Shown here: positions 1-5,879 of the stretch, piece after piece
Numbering within the stretch: position 1 is the first letter of the stretch
Layout of the letters: each line of letters starts with the position of its first letter
Assembly (NCBI GenBank): GCA_011330835.1
Contig: DRPO01000289.1
Location: 1-9,561 of the forward strand
Length of the DNA stretch: 9,561 bases
Direction of reading: 5' to 3'
From: Gammaproteobacteria bacterium
Lineage (GTDB): Bacteria > Pseudomonadota > Gammaproteobacteria > UWMA-0217
The notes under the pieces: model-generated
Told to the model about the DNA's origin: nothing
Seen by the model: only the letters and a program-made list of their open reading frames with translations
The model's database searches: none
Translations under genes and position numbers: made by a program

Positions 1-309
1 CGGCTTCTCCAGCAAATAGACATTGCCAAAGTACTGGTCGCCCCGCTGATTCAACGCTGGCCCATCCATTTTCGACGGACGGGATTTCCGGTATTTCAGC
101 ATCACCACAATCGCCGCCACCGACAGCACGGAAAACCAGAGCAACTGGTTCGTAAAGGGCATGCCCGGCATCAGCAACAAAAGCCCGCCGACGACACCCG
201 CCGATATCGCCATCCACAGGAAGAACGTCACCGGCGCGAGCGCTTCCAGGATCAACAGAACAATGGCAACAACCCACCAGTACCAATATACAGGATGCCA
301 TTCACTCAT
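1..309 (-). CDS. NfeD-family membrane protein, N-terminal part (runs off the window)
   Basis: The minus strand reads 103 codons from ATG at 309 to the window edge. The product opens MSEWHPVYWYWWVV and has three hydrophobic segments, at about residues 11-32, 34-50 and 56-72. A basic stretch follows (LKYRKSRPSK) and then the start of a soluble region, so the C-terminal OB-fold domain expected of NfeD proteins would lie outside the window. The ATG overlaps the TGA of the upstream qmcA gene as ATGA, which indicates translational coupling. In E. coli the equivalent pair is qmcA-ybbJ. NfeD proteins are thought to partner SPFH/stomatin proteins in membrane microdomains. The short-NfeD (YbbJ-like) class is inferred from the membrane segments at the very N-terminus and the absence of a ClpP-like protease domain before them. 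Confidence 0.85.
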   Translation of the reverse strand, partial: MSEWHPVYWYWWVVAIVLLILEALAPVTFFLWMAISAGVVGGLLLLMPGMPFTNQLLWFSVLSVAAIVVMLKYRKSRPSKMDGPALNQRGDQYFGNVYLLEKP

Positions 310-1235
310 CTCGACACCTGCCCATCAGCCGGTTTGTTCAACAGCTCCGAAACGCCGGCAACCGCGCCCACCAGCCCGCTCGATTCCAGCGGAATCATCA
401 CAACCTTTTGGTTCTCCGCCTCGCCAATCGCCTTCAGTGCGTCAACATACTTTTGCGAAACAAAATAGTTCACGGCGGCGCCGGCGGTCTGCCCTCCCTT
501 GTCGATCGCCGCGGACATCAGAGAGGTCGCCTTCGCCTCGGCCATCGCCTCCCGCTCACGCGCCTCGGCTTCGCGATAGGCGGCTTCGCGCCGGCCTTCC
601 GCTTCCAGAATCGTCGCTGTCTTCAAACCTTCGGCCTTGAGCACTTCGGACTGTCGAAGACCTTCCGCCTCCAGAATCAAGGCCCGCTTGTCGCGCTCGG
701 CCTTCATTTGCCGCGCCATCGATTCAACAAGATTCTCGGGAGGACGAATATCCTTGATTTCGATACGCGTCACCTTTATCCCCCAGGGACTGGTCGCCAT
801 ATCGACAACATTCATCAAGCGGGCGTTGATCAGATCGCGATGCGACAGCAATTCATCCAGATCCATGCTGCCCATGACAGTGCGGATATTGGTCATCGTC
901 AGGTTCTTGATCGCCCGATCCACATCGTTGACCTGATAGGCGACCTTCGCGGCCTCGAGCACTTGACTGAAAACCACCCCGTCCACCTGAACCATGGCGT
1001 TGTCCTTGGTAATGACTTCCTGGCTCGGAATATCAACAACGCTTTCCTTCATGTTGATCTTTTTCCCAACCTGATCCACGAAAGGCACAATCAGATTCAG
1101 TCCGGGCTTTAGCGTGGTTCGGTAGCGACCAAAGCGTTCAACCGTCCATTCATAGCCCTGAGGAACGGTTTTCACGCCGAGATAAAGGGTCACGACAGCC
1201 AAAACGACTACGGCAAGGGCAAAAACTGTAAACAT
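306..1235 (-). CDS. qmcA: SPFH/stomatin-family membrane protein, QmcA-like
   Basis: This 309-residue protein has the full SPFH layout. An N-terminal membrane anchor covers residues 1-20. The SPFH/band 7 domain covers about 21-170, with typical stretches such as VPQGYEWTVERFGRY and GIKVTRIEIKDIRPP. A long charged Ala/Glu/Arg-rich coiled coil covers about 172-240, and the tail includes VVMIPLESS. Length and order match E. coli QmcA (YbbK). Family members oligomerise into membrane rings or cages and affect membrane protein quality control; QmcA has been linked genetically to FtsH/HtpX. The start is ATG at 1235, with GGAG eight bases upstream. The stop overlaps the downstream nfeD-like start by ATGA, so the two are one operon. 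The product assignment is firm; the cellular role is inferred from the family. Confidence 0.93.
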   Translation of the reverse strand: MFTVFALAVVVLAVVTLYLGVKTVPQGYEWTVERFGRYRTTLKPGLNLIVPFVDQVGKKINMKESVVDIPSQEVITKDNAMVQVDGVVFSQVLEAAKVAYQVNDVDRAIKNLTMTNIRTVMGSMDLDELLSHRDLINARLMNVVDMATSPWGIKVTRIEIKDIRPPENLVESMARQMKAERDKRALILEAEGLRQSEVLKAEGLKTATILEAEGRREAAYREAEAREREAMAEAKATSLMSAAIDKGGQTAGAAVNYFVSQKYVDALKAIGEAENQKVVMIPLESSGLVGAVAGVSELLNKPADGQVSR

Positions 1236-1273
1236 GGATTTTTCTCCATTCGCTCAATGATCTGGCGCTGCCT

Positions 1274-1279
1274 ATTATA
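1274..1279 (-). promoter_or_regulatory. Putative -10 element for the qmcA-nfeD operon
   Basis: Read on the minus strand, this is a perfect TATAAT preceded by CAGG, about 40 bases upstream of the qmcA start. No good -35 hexamer is found 15-18 bases upstream (candidates are CGATAA or GATAAA). It would be a weak or activator-assisted sigma-70 promoter, or a chance match. Confidence 0.4.
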
Positions 1280-1335
1280 CCTGTTTCTAAAGTTGTTTAT
1301 CGGAGCGCCTCCCTGTGGCCCCCATCTCACCGCTT

Positions 1336-2262
1336 TTAGCCAAAGCGATAGGGAGGGAAAAGACCGCTGGCGGATTTCGTTTCCGCCATTAACTGATTGT
1401 AGCTGCTTCTGTCCACGACATGGCCACAAAACCAGGCCCGAGCAGTCAGATTGGCCCAGCCTTGCTTGAAGCGGGTCAGGCCATCTTCGGTCGCGACGCT
1501 GCCCGCGCCGCCGCCGAGATTGAGCACCCGCGCGCCAGTCTCCCTGAACAGCCCGATCGCATGCTCGAACAGCGCAAACGACGCCCCCGCCCGGTATCCG
1601 GCGTCCGAGTACGCCGCCAGGTGATACCAGCAACACTCGCCTTCCCGCAGCCACAGACAGATCCCAACCGTTTCCCCGCGCCGCACCGCCCGAAACAGAT
1701 GCAGCCCCGGAACCCGCAGCTGGGCCGCCAGCGTATGGTGGGAAAAAGCAGCCGCTCCGGTGATCCGATGCCGTTCGACCAAACGGCTGTAGAGATCAAC
1801 CCATTCTTGCTGGCGCGTCGCGGGATCCCCGCAGTATTCGACATCAACCGAGCGCAGCGCCTTGCTGATGTTCCGACGATGATTGGAGGAGATTCGCGTC
1901 GGTCGTTCCAGATCGATCAGATAATGCGTCTTGAACGGAAAAGCAACGTGGTTGAAGATCCTCGCCAGCAGATCGCCCTCCGGAAGACTCAGGGGGTCAA
2001 CAACCAGCGACGCGCTGACGATGCTCCGCTCTTTCTCCAGGCGACGCAAATCATCTTCAAGCCCGGGCCAGTGACGGCAGCGAAACAGGGGATACGGTCC
2101 CGTTGCGTCAAACAGACCAGCGCCTTCGATCGGTCGCCTGACCAGCCACCCTCCGGCGACCGCCAACTCCAGGGGGCGACAATCCCCGTCGAAAGACGCC
2201 GCATAGCTTGCGTGGAGATATCCCGCGTCGCGCCGCGCTTCACATCTGGGTTGACTCTTCAC
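1336..2262 (-). CDS. FemAB/GNAT-fold acyl- or aminoacyl-transferase (BioF2-like)
   Basis: This 308-residue protein starts at GTG 2262, with GGAG five bases upstream. The C-terminal half carries the hallmarks of the FemAB-type GNAT fold. A central strand HLFRAVRRGETVGICLWL spans about 188-205, WYHLAAYSDAGYRAGASFAL about 212-231, and LNLGGGAGSVATEDGLTRFK covers 247-266. The last is the LGGG...D.L.RFK signature of peptidoglycan-bridge and exopolysaccharide-associated transferases. A basic helix, NHRRNISKALR (127-137), matches the first subdomain of these proteins, and the tail FPPYRF is also typical. Family members transfer amino acids or acyl groups to lipid-linked or sugar amines, but the substrate cannot be read from the sequence. 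There is no signal peptide, so it is probably cytoplasmic. It stands alone: the next minus-strand gene, qmcA, has its own leader of about 100 bases, and no polysaccharide genes are nearby. Confidence 0.75.
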   Translation of the reverse strand: MKSQPRCEARRDAGYLHASYAASFDGDCRPLELAVAGGWLVRRPIEGAGLFDATGPYPLFRCRHWPGLEDDLRRLEKERSIVSASLVVDPLSLPEGDLLARIFNHVAFPFKTHYLIDLERPTRISSNHRRNISKALRSVDVEYCGDPATRQQEWVDLYSRLVERHRITGAAAFSHHTLAAQLRVPGLHLFRAVRRGETVGICLWLREGECCWYHLAAYSDAGYRAGASFALFEHAIGLFRETGARVLNLGGGAGSVATEDGLTRFKQGWANLTARAWFCGHVVDRSSYNQLMAETKSASGLFPPYRFG

Positions 2263-2280
2263 AACATCTCCGGACCGGCC

Positions 2281-2314
2281 CTGAACGGGGGATTCTTGGG
2301 CGTAAAAAGCTTAT
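2281..2314 (+). repeat. Solo or decayed terminal repeat of the miniature element
   Basis: The run from CTGAACGGGG through ATTCTTGGGCG to AAAAGC aligns base for base with the right terminus of the element at 7638-7670. ATTCTTGGGCG is an exact 11-base match to the left terminus of the element at 3056 (read in reverse). Most differences are transitions, as expected of an old copy. I see no element body or partner end beside it, so it is a remnant. Confidence 0.55.
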
Positions 2315-2320
2315 TGACAA
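2292..2320 (-). promoter_or_regulatory. Putative sigma-70 promoter for the FemAB-like gene
   Basis: The minus strand has TTGTCA (2315-2320), a 17-base spacer and AAGAAT (2292-2297), about 30 bases upstream of the GTG start. The match is five of six for the -35 and four of six for the -10. The spacer and -10 lie within a decayed end of the window's miniature repeat, so the repeat may have supplied part of this promoter. Confidence 0.4.
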
Positions 2321-2383
2321 CAACGCGCCCCGGCGCCTCGATCCGCCGGAAGAATTCTCGTTTTTCTTGTGGACAACAACCGC

Positions 2384-2413
2384 TTGGCGAACTAATCTTG
2401 AGTAACATATAAA
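2384..2413 (+). promoter_or_regulatory. Putative sigma-70 promoter for the DUF805 gene
   Basis: TTGGCG (2384-2389), an 18-base spacer and TATAAA (2408-2413) face the DUF805 gene. Transcription would start near 2420 and leave a leader of about 130 bases that contains several inverted repeats. It lies back to back with the proposed promoter of the FemAB-like gene. Confidence 0.45.
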
Positions 2414-2438
2414 GTTCGAAACAGGGTCCGACATGTCA

Positions 2439-2528
2439 CGGAGTCAACTCCGGGCGCATCCGGATCGGTTTCGGCGAACTAAAACCGGCGGAACGAATCG
2501 GAGAATACTGAACCCGATCGATTCTCCG
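2439..2528 (+). other. Hairpin-rich 5' leader of the DUF805 gene
   Basis: Three inverted repeats follow one another: CGGAGT/ACTCCG at 2439-2452, CGGTTT/AAACCG at 2466-2487, and a perfect eight-base CGGAGAAT/ATTCTCCG at 2499-2528 with a 14-base loop. The third ends eight bases before the AGGAG ribosome site at about 2537. No T-tract follows any of them, so they are not simple intrinsic terminators. They could form a structured leader, or the outer ones could be operator sites. No known riboswitch or T-box motif was recognised. Confidence 0.4.
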
Positions 2529-2550
2529 GGCAACTCAGGAGCAGTAAGTC

Positions 2551-3027
2551 ATGCCTAGCGATCCCGAAGGCAACGGGCGTGTGCGGCCCCGAAAATCGCG
2601 CCAGTATGGTGAGTTCGATTTGCTTTCCTCCTACTGGCGACTCGGAAGAATCCGTTACATCGGCTACTCATTCCTCTACTCCGTCAGCGCCGCCCTGACC
2701 CTCGGCATATTGACGCTCGCCCTGTCCTGGCTGCCCCCATCCCTCAAAGACCTCGCACAAGGTTTCACCTTCGCCCTGGTCACTGGCGTCTGGGCCTACC
2801 TGACCGTCGTGCTTACCATCAAGCGCTGCCATGATTTCGATATCAACGGCTGGTTTAGCCTGTTGCTGCTGCTCCCGGCCGGCGTGTTTGCCTTCTGGCT
2901 GATACCCGGCACGGACGGCGTCAACCGCTACGGCCGCGACCTTCCCCCGAACACCCCCATCGAAAAACTGCTCGCCATCGTCGCGATCGCTTGCCTGACC
3001 GGGGGAATACTGTTTCTCCTAACCTGA
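2551..3027 (+). CDS. DUF805-family inner-membrane protein
   Basis: This 158-residue protein starts at ATG 2551, preceded by AGGAG. A basic cytoplasmic N-terminus (about 1-37) includes the characteristic WRLGRIRYIGYS. Four hydrophobic segments follow, at about 38-60, 70-92, 98-119 and 138-157. The DUF805 signature lies between segments 2 and 4: KRCHDFDINGW (91-101) and PGTDGVNRYG (119-128), corresponding to the family's R-x-H-D-x-x-x-x-G-W and PGT-x-G-x-N-x-Y/F-G. The function of the family is unknown. The fourth segment, after the usual end of the DUF805 core, makes this protein slightly longer than minimal members. It is transcribed alone, divergently from the FemAB-like gene, and its 3' end lies 28 bases before a miniature inverted-repeat element. 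Confidence 0.88.
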   Translation: MPSDPEGNGRVRPRKSRQYGEFDLLSSYWRLGRIRYIGYSFLYSVSAALTLGILTLALSWLPPSLKDLAQGFTFALVTGVWAYLTVVLTIKRCHDFDINGWFSLLLLLPAGVFAFWLIPGTDGVNRYGRDLPPNTPIEKLLAIVAIACLTGGILFLLT

Positions 3028-3055
3028 GCCTGCCGGTGGCGCTCCATAATTCTGT

Positions 3056-3227
3056 TATACCTCTCGCGCCCAAGAATGCCCATCCAGGCGGCGCATCTTT
3101 TTGCCGGTAGCTTCGTTGTAAAAACTTGACGTTGCCCCACTAGAAGTATATATCTGCGTTATTACGCCTTGCTTCCGACGAAAACCTACGCACCCTAAAC
3201 GGGGTATTCTCGGTCGCAAGAGGTATA
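3056..3227. mobile_element. Miniature inverted-repeat element, copy 1 (172 bp)
   Basis: The ends are inverted repeats: TATACCTCTCGCG at the left and, read in reverse, TATACCTCTTGCGACCGAG at the right. The whole sequence aligns end to end, in opposite orientation, with the element at 7507-7670, at about 85% identity by eye. Long shared blocks include AAAAACTTGACGT, GCCCCACTA and CGACGAAAACCTACGCACCC. This copy has about eight extra bases in the middle, around 3141-3150, which themselves read GAAGTATA like the outer tip. Both ends begin at a TATA, and no target duplication longer than TA is visible, as for elements moved by Tc1/mariner or IS630-type transposases. It encodes no protein. Its right 33 bases are read as the 3' end of the PagP-like gene. 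Confidence 0.85.
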
Positions 3228-3779
3228 GTTCAAACCAATCTTGAGCTGGAAAACAACAACGCCATTCGTGTGTTTGCCGTTGTAATAATCCAGTTGCGGC
3301 GAGCCGGTAATGTTGACGGACACCGATGGCGTCAGAGACAGCTCGAGAATCGGCATCGGAACAAAATGGGTTTCCGCGCCACCGTTTTTCATAAACTGTT
3401 TTCTCACCAGGTTCGCGGCAAGGATCACGCGACCCTTGACGCGGTTGCCCCCAAACCTCGCCAATGAATAATTGACGCCCACATACCCGGAACGACTGTC
3501 AAAACTGTCCTTGAAGAAACCTACCTGCCAGCCCATTGATTTTTGGGGAGAATATTCATATCCCACCGCCGGGTGAACGGCCTTTCTTTCGTCGGCCTTC
3601 TTGAAATGGAGTGAAAACGCCTCCAACGCGATATGGTTGGCTGTGGGCTTGCCTTGCGCCCACACCGGCGACAAAGGCAAGATCAGCGCGAGAGCTATCC
3701 CCAGGGAAAGCCGCCTCGCGGGACGCATGAAAAACGGGGGCAGTGGGTGTCGGGTTATTCTTCTGATTATCGTGGGCAT
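3195..3779 (-). CDS. PagP-like outer-membrane beta-barrel protein
   Basis: This 194-residue protein has a signal peptide: a basic N-terminus, the hydrophobic stretch LGIALALILPLSPVW, and likely cleavage near A41. The mature part alternates like a small barrel and lines up with lipid A palmitoyltransferase PagP. FSLHF (55-59) matches the PagP TWHARF strand, and GFFKDSFD (87-94) matches AMAFKDSW. FVPMPILELSLTPSVSVN (139-156) matches YIPLPVLLPLASVGYGPVTF, followed by a tyrosine/asparagine-rich turn and a last strand, VVVFQLKIGL. H58, D91 and S92 would be the PagP catalytic His, Asp and Ser. The start at 3779 has a weak AGGCGAG site; M18 (3728) would give a shorter signal peptide but has no ribosome site. 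The last ten codons and stop (YTSCDREYPV) lie inside the miniature element. The PagP link is by motif and layout only; a generic outer-membrane barrel is the alternative. Confidence 0.6.
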   Translation of the reverse strand: MPTIIRRITRHPLPPFFMRPARRLSLGIALALILPLSPVWAQGKPTANHIALEAFSLHFKKADERKAVHPAVGYEYSPQKSMGWQVGFFKDSFDSRSGYVGVNYSLARFGGNRVKGRVILAANLVRKQFMKNGGAETHFVPMPILELSLTPSVSVNITGSPQLDYYNGKHTNGVVVFQLKIGLNYTSCDREYPV

Positions 3780-3802
3780 CTTCTCGCCTAAATGGGCTAC
3801 TA

Positions 3803-3834
3803 GTTACGAAAGCCTTCTGTCGGCCATACGTAAC
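3803..3834 (-). other. Inverted repeat in the leader of the PagP-like gene
   Basis: GTTACG and CGTAAC form a six-base perfect stem enclosing a second three-base GCC/GGC stem, 24 bases upstream of the ATG at 3779. It lies between the tRNA terminator and the gene, and could be an operator or a leader hairpin. No known site was recognised. Confidence 0.3.
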
Positions 3835-3851
3835 GCTTAGTCCATCAGACA

Positions 3852-3880
3852 AGAAATAAAATCCGGCCTTTACTCCGGAT
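3852..3880 (-). terminator. Intrinsic terminator of the tRNA operon
   Basis: On the minus strand, ATCCGG and CCGGAT pair around an eight-base loop and are followed by TTTATTTCTT. A second hairpin (TGACGCG/CGCGTCA, four-base loop) lies just upstream at 3883-3900. It is placed after the tRNA-Leu 3' end and before the PagP-like gene, so it ends the tRNA transcript. Confidence 0.8.
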
Positions 3881-3993
3881 CGTGACGCGCCACCGCGTCA
3901 ATGCCTCAAACTCGCCACAAATCGGAACCGCTCAATGCGATACGCCGCTTGCGACACAGATCGAATATTCTCAAGTTATTGATTTGTCAGCAT

Positions 3994-4080
3994 TGGTGCC
4001 CAGGGCCGGAATCGAACCGGCACGGTGTCGCCACCGAGGGATTTTAAGTCCCTTGCGTCTACCAATTTCGCCACCTGGGC
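3994..4080 (-). tRNA. leuZ: tRNA-Leu (UAA)
   Basis: The 87-base gene reads GCCCAGGTGGCGAAATTGG at its 5' end, with the 3' strand CCTGGGC completing a seven-pair acceptor stem. Discriminator A and an encoded CCA follow. The anticodon arm is AGGGA-CTTAAAA-TCCCT, with anticodon TAA. The T loop GGTTCGATTCC is canonical and there is a long variable arm, as expected for class II leucine tRNA. It lies 45 bases downstream of tRNA-Cys, in the order of E. coli cysT-leuZ. Confidence 0.97.
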
Positions 4081-4125
4081 GGGCGGACCTGTCTCCCTGC
4101 GCCATGAAGAAACAGGCGGTAGATA

Positions 4126-4199
4126 TGGAGGCTGAGCCCGGAATCGAACCGAGGTCCACGGCTTTGCAGGCCGCTGCATAACCACTCTGCCACTCAGCC
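4126..4199 (-). tRNA. cysT: tRNA-Cys (GCA)
   Basis: The 74-base gene has acceptor stem GGCTGAG/CTCAGCC, discriminator U, an encoded CCA and anticodon stem-loop GGCC-TGCAAA-GCC with anticodon GCA. The T arm contains GGTTCGATTCC. It is the first gene of a two-tRNA unit with tRNA-Leu(UAA). No tRNA-Gly precedes it, unlike the E. coli glyW-cysT-leuZ operon. Confidence 0.97.
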
Positions 4200-4274
4200 A
4201 TCGTGATGGGGTTGTTGCGGGCCTGACGCTTTTGTTTCAGGCCGAAATGCCGGGTATCTCCCGAAGCGCGCGGC

Positions 4275-4303
4275 ATCATATCACCTTTATTCGGGGTTTT
4301 CAT
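4275..4303 (-). promoter_or_regulatory. Putative promoter of the tRNA operon
   Basis: On the minus strand, ATGAAA (-35), a 17-base spacer and TATGAT (-10) are followed by the very GC-rich GCCGCGCGC, the kind of discriminator that gives stringent control to stable RNA promoters. It overlaps the last codons of the aminopeptidase gene and would give a leader of roughly 70 bases before tRNA-Cys. Confidence 0.5.
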
Positions 4304-5696
4304 CGGGCGCGGCTTGATCGCGAGAAGTATACCGGCTTTTTATCAGCTCGAAGGCGGCCCGTATGCCCATCGCTTCGCCGCCTTCCGGACGGCCCGGGCG
4401 TTTTCGCTGGTTCCAGGCCATGACATCGAAGTGAATCCAGTCCGTGCTATCGGCGACAAAATGCTGCAGAAACAGCGCGGCGGTAATCGCGCCGCCGAAG
4501 CCGCCGCTTGAGCAATTCATGAGGTCCGCCGATTGGCTTTTCAACTGTTCCCGATAAGGCTGGTGCAATGGCAAACGCCAGACCGGGTCGGCCAACTGCT
4601 CGCCGGCGGATTGCAAGGTTTCGGCGAGGTCTTCGCGGTTGCTGAAATAGCAGCCGATTTCGGTTCCTACCGCGACTCGCGCGGCTCCCGTGAGGGTAGC
4701 GAAATCGATCAGCAGATCGGGGACGTTCCGACAGGCTTCCGTGATGGCGTCGCAGAGGATGAGGCGACCCTCGGCGTCGGTGTTTTCGATCTCGATGGTG
4801 GTTCCGCTCCGGGATTCCAGGATGTCGCCTGGATGGAAGGCATTGCCGGCCACCGCGTTTTCCACCGCCGGAATCAGAACGCGCAACTCGACCGGCAGCT
4901 CGGCGGTCATGATCAGCTCGGCCAGTCCCAGCACATGCGCGGCGCCGCCCATGTCCTTCTGCATGTAGCGCATGCCGGCGGCGTTTTTCAGATCGAGCCC
5001 GCCGCTGTCGAAGCAGACGCCCTTGCCCACCAGCGTGACGCGGGGGTTGCCCGTTTCACCCCACCGCAAAGTCAGCAACCTGGGTTCGTGAACGCTGGCG
5101 CGGCCCACGGCGTGGATCGCGGGGTAGTTCTCGGTCAGCAACGCATCGCCAACGATCTGCTCGAAAACCGCGCCGTGCCGATCCGCCAGCGCCCGCGCTT
5201 CGCTGGCGAGTTCCGGCGGCATCATGTCGTTGGGCGGCGTGTTGATCAGATCGCGGACCCGCCAGAGGGCCGCCAGTTCACGCGTCAGCCGATCCATATC
5301 CGACTCGACCAGCAGTCTCGCTCTGACCGCGTCCGCGGACTTGTAGCGATCGAAACGGTAGGCGCCCATGCCCCAGCCAAGCGCGGCCTGAAAGCGCTGC
5401 TCCTCGTCCCAGTCGCAGATCAGTTTGTAGTCGCCCGCTGGCAGTTGCGTCGGCGCGTCGCCGATCGACCAGGTATCCAGCGCCTCATCGACGCCATACA
5501 ACACCCGGTCGATTCCCCATTCCGGATGAGGAATCACGCAGCAGGCGTGGGGCTTGGCGTCGAAACCGTGCGAATCGATCCACTGGTTGACCGTCCCCCC
5601 CTGCGTTCCCCGCCATAACCGCAACTGGTTGGCCGTGACTGGCATCAGGGGAATGGCCGAAGCGGCCTCTGCGACAAAGCAATCGGATGGATTCAA
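4287..5696 (-). CDS. M17-family leucyl aminopeptidase
   Basis: This 469-residue enzyme is a two-metal cytosolic aminopeptidase that removes N-terminal residues from peptides. From the TTG at 5696, the catalytic domain shows VGKGVCFDSGGLDLK (223-237) and NTDAEGRL (305-312). Metal ligands are K225, D230, D248, D307 and E309, with active-site K237 and R311; their spacing equals that of E. coli PepA K270, D275, K282, D293, D352, E354 and R356. The N-terminal domain is the short, divergent PepB-like kind. I chose TTG 5696 because GGGGAG lies six bases upstream; an in-frame TTG at 5717 would add seven residues but has no ribosome site. The usual end of the fold (AFELIKSR) is followed by YTSRDQAAPDENPE. 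The first codons of that tail coincide with an end of the window's miniature repeat. Confidence 0.93.
   Translation of the reverse strand: MNPSDCFVAEAASAIPLMPVTANQLRLWRGTQGGTVNQWIDSHGFDAKPHACCVIPHPEWGIDRVLYGVDEALDTWSIGDAPTQLPAGDYKLICDWDEEQRFQAALGWGMGAYRFDRYKSADAVRARLLVESDMDRLTRELAALWRVRDLINTPPNDMMPPELASEARALADRHGAVFEQIVGDALLTENYPAIHAVGRASVHEPRLLTLRWGETGNPRVTLVGKGVCFDSGGLDLKNAAGMRYMQKDMGGAAHVLGLAELIMTAELPVELRVLIPAVENAVAGNAFHPGDILESRSGTTIEIENTDAEGRLILCDAITEACRNVPDLLIDFATLTGAARVAVGTEIGCYFSNREDLAETLQSAGEQLADPVWRLPLHQPYREQLKSQSADLMNCSSGGFGGAITAALFLQHFVADSTDWIHFDVMAWNQRKRPGRPEGGEAMGIRAAFELIKSRYTSRDQAAPDENPE
4316..4331 (-). repeat. Miniature-element terminus inside the aminopeptidase 3' end
   Basis: Read on the minus strand, TATACTTCTCGCGATC is a 16-base exact match to the element end at 7507-7522. 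It is in frame and encodes the residues Tyr-Thr-Ser-Arg-Asp at the start of the protein's C-terminal extension. Beyond it the similarity breaks down after a further TCAAG-like step, so only the outer tip is recognisable. Confidence 0.6.
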
Positions 5697-5745
5697 AGGA
5701 GGCTCCCCGTTGTTCAATTCGTCAAAATCCTAGCATAGACCCCAT

Positions 5746-5767
5746 GCGCCCAAGAATACCCCTCAAG
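5746..5767. repeat. Decayed miniature-element terminus
   Basis: GCGCCCAAGAATACCCCTCA closely matches the inner part of the element terminus (GCGCCCAAGAAT is exact at 3065-3076). The outer TATACTTCTC has decayed to TAGACCCCAT. A second, weaker TIR-like stretch (CTGATGGGG...GGCGCAAAGGTA) runs from 5782 to 5812 in the opposite sense, so this may be a collapsed copy that has lost its body. Confidence 0.45.
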
Positions 5768-5814
5768 CCAGCCATGGCGGTCTGATGGGGTTCCCACGGT
5801 GGCGCAAAGGTAAA

Positions 5815-5843
5815 TTGTCCGGATCGGAGGGCGTTTGTACACT
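5815..5843 (+). promoter_or_regulatory. Putative promoter of the DsrC/TusE gene
   Basis: TTGTCC (5815-5820), a 17-base spacer and TACACT (5838-5843) precede the gene, with an expected start near 5850 and a leader of about 30 bases. Each hexamer matches the sigma-70 consensus at four of six positions. Confidence 0.4.
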
Positions 5844-5879
5844 CAATCCATCTTTAGCTGACAAATCAAGGCAAAACCA

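Noticed and set aside
408..1112. 234-codon open frame on the plus strand
   Set aside because: It lies antisense within qmcA, which has strong family evidence; the translation shows no family features.
1420..2412. 330-codon open frame on the plus strand
   Set aside because: It is antisense to the FemAB-like gene, whose motifs are clear; a GC-rich shadow frame.
3901..3993. Attachment site or integrated element beside tRNA-Leu
   Set aside because: No integrase and no repeat of the tRNA 3' end was seen; the stretch leads to the terminator.
4200..4300. Possible tRNA-Gly upstream of tRNA-Cys, as in glyW-cysT-leuZ
   Set aside because: No cloverleaf or T-arm was found between tRNA-Cys and the aminopeptidase end.
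3882..4303. Short open frames on both strands across the tRNAs
   Set aside because: They run through tRNA-Leu and tRNA-Cys sequence and are not coding.
4533..5618. 361-codon open frame on the plus strand
   Set aside because: It is antisense to the M17 aminopeptidase with its full set of active-site residues.
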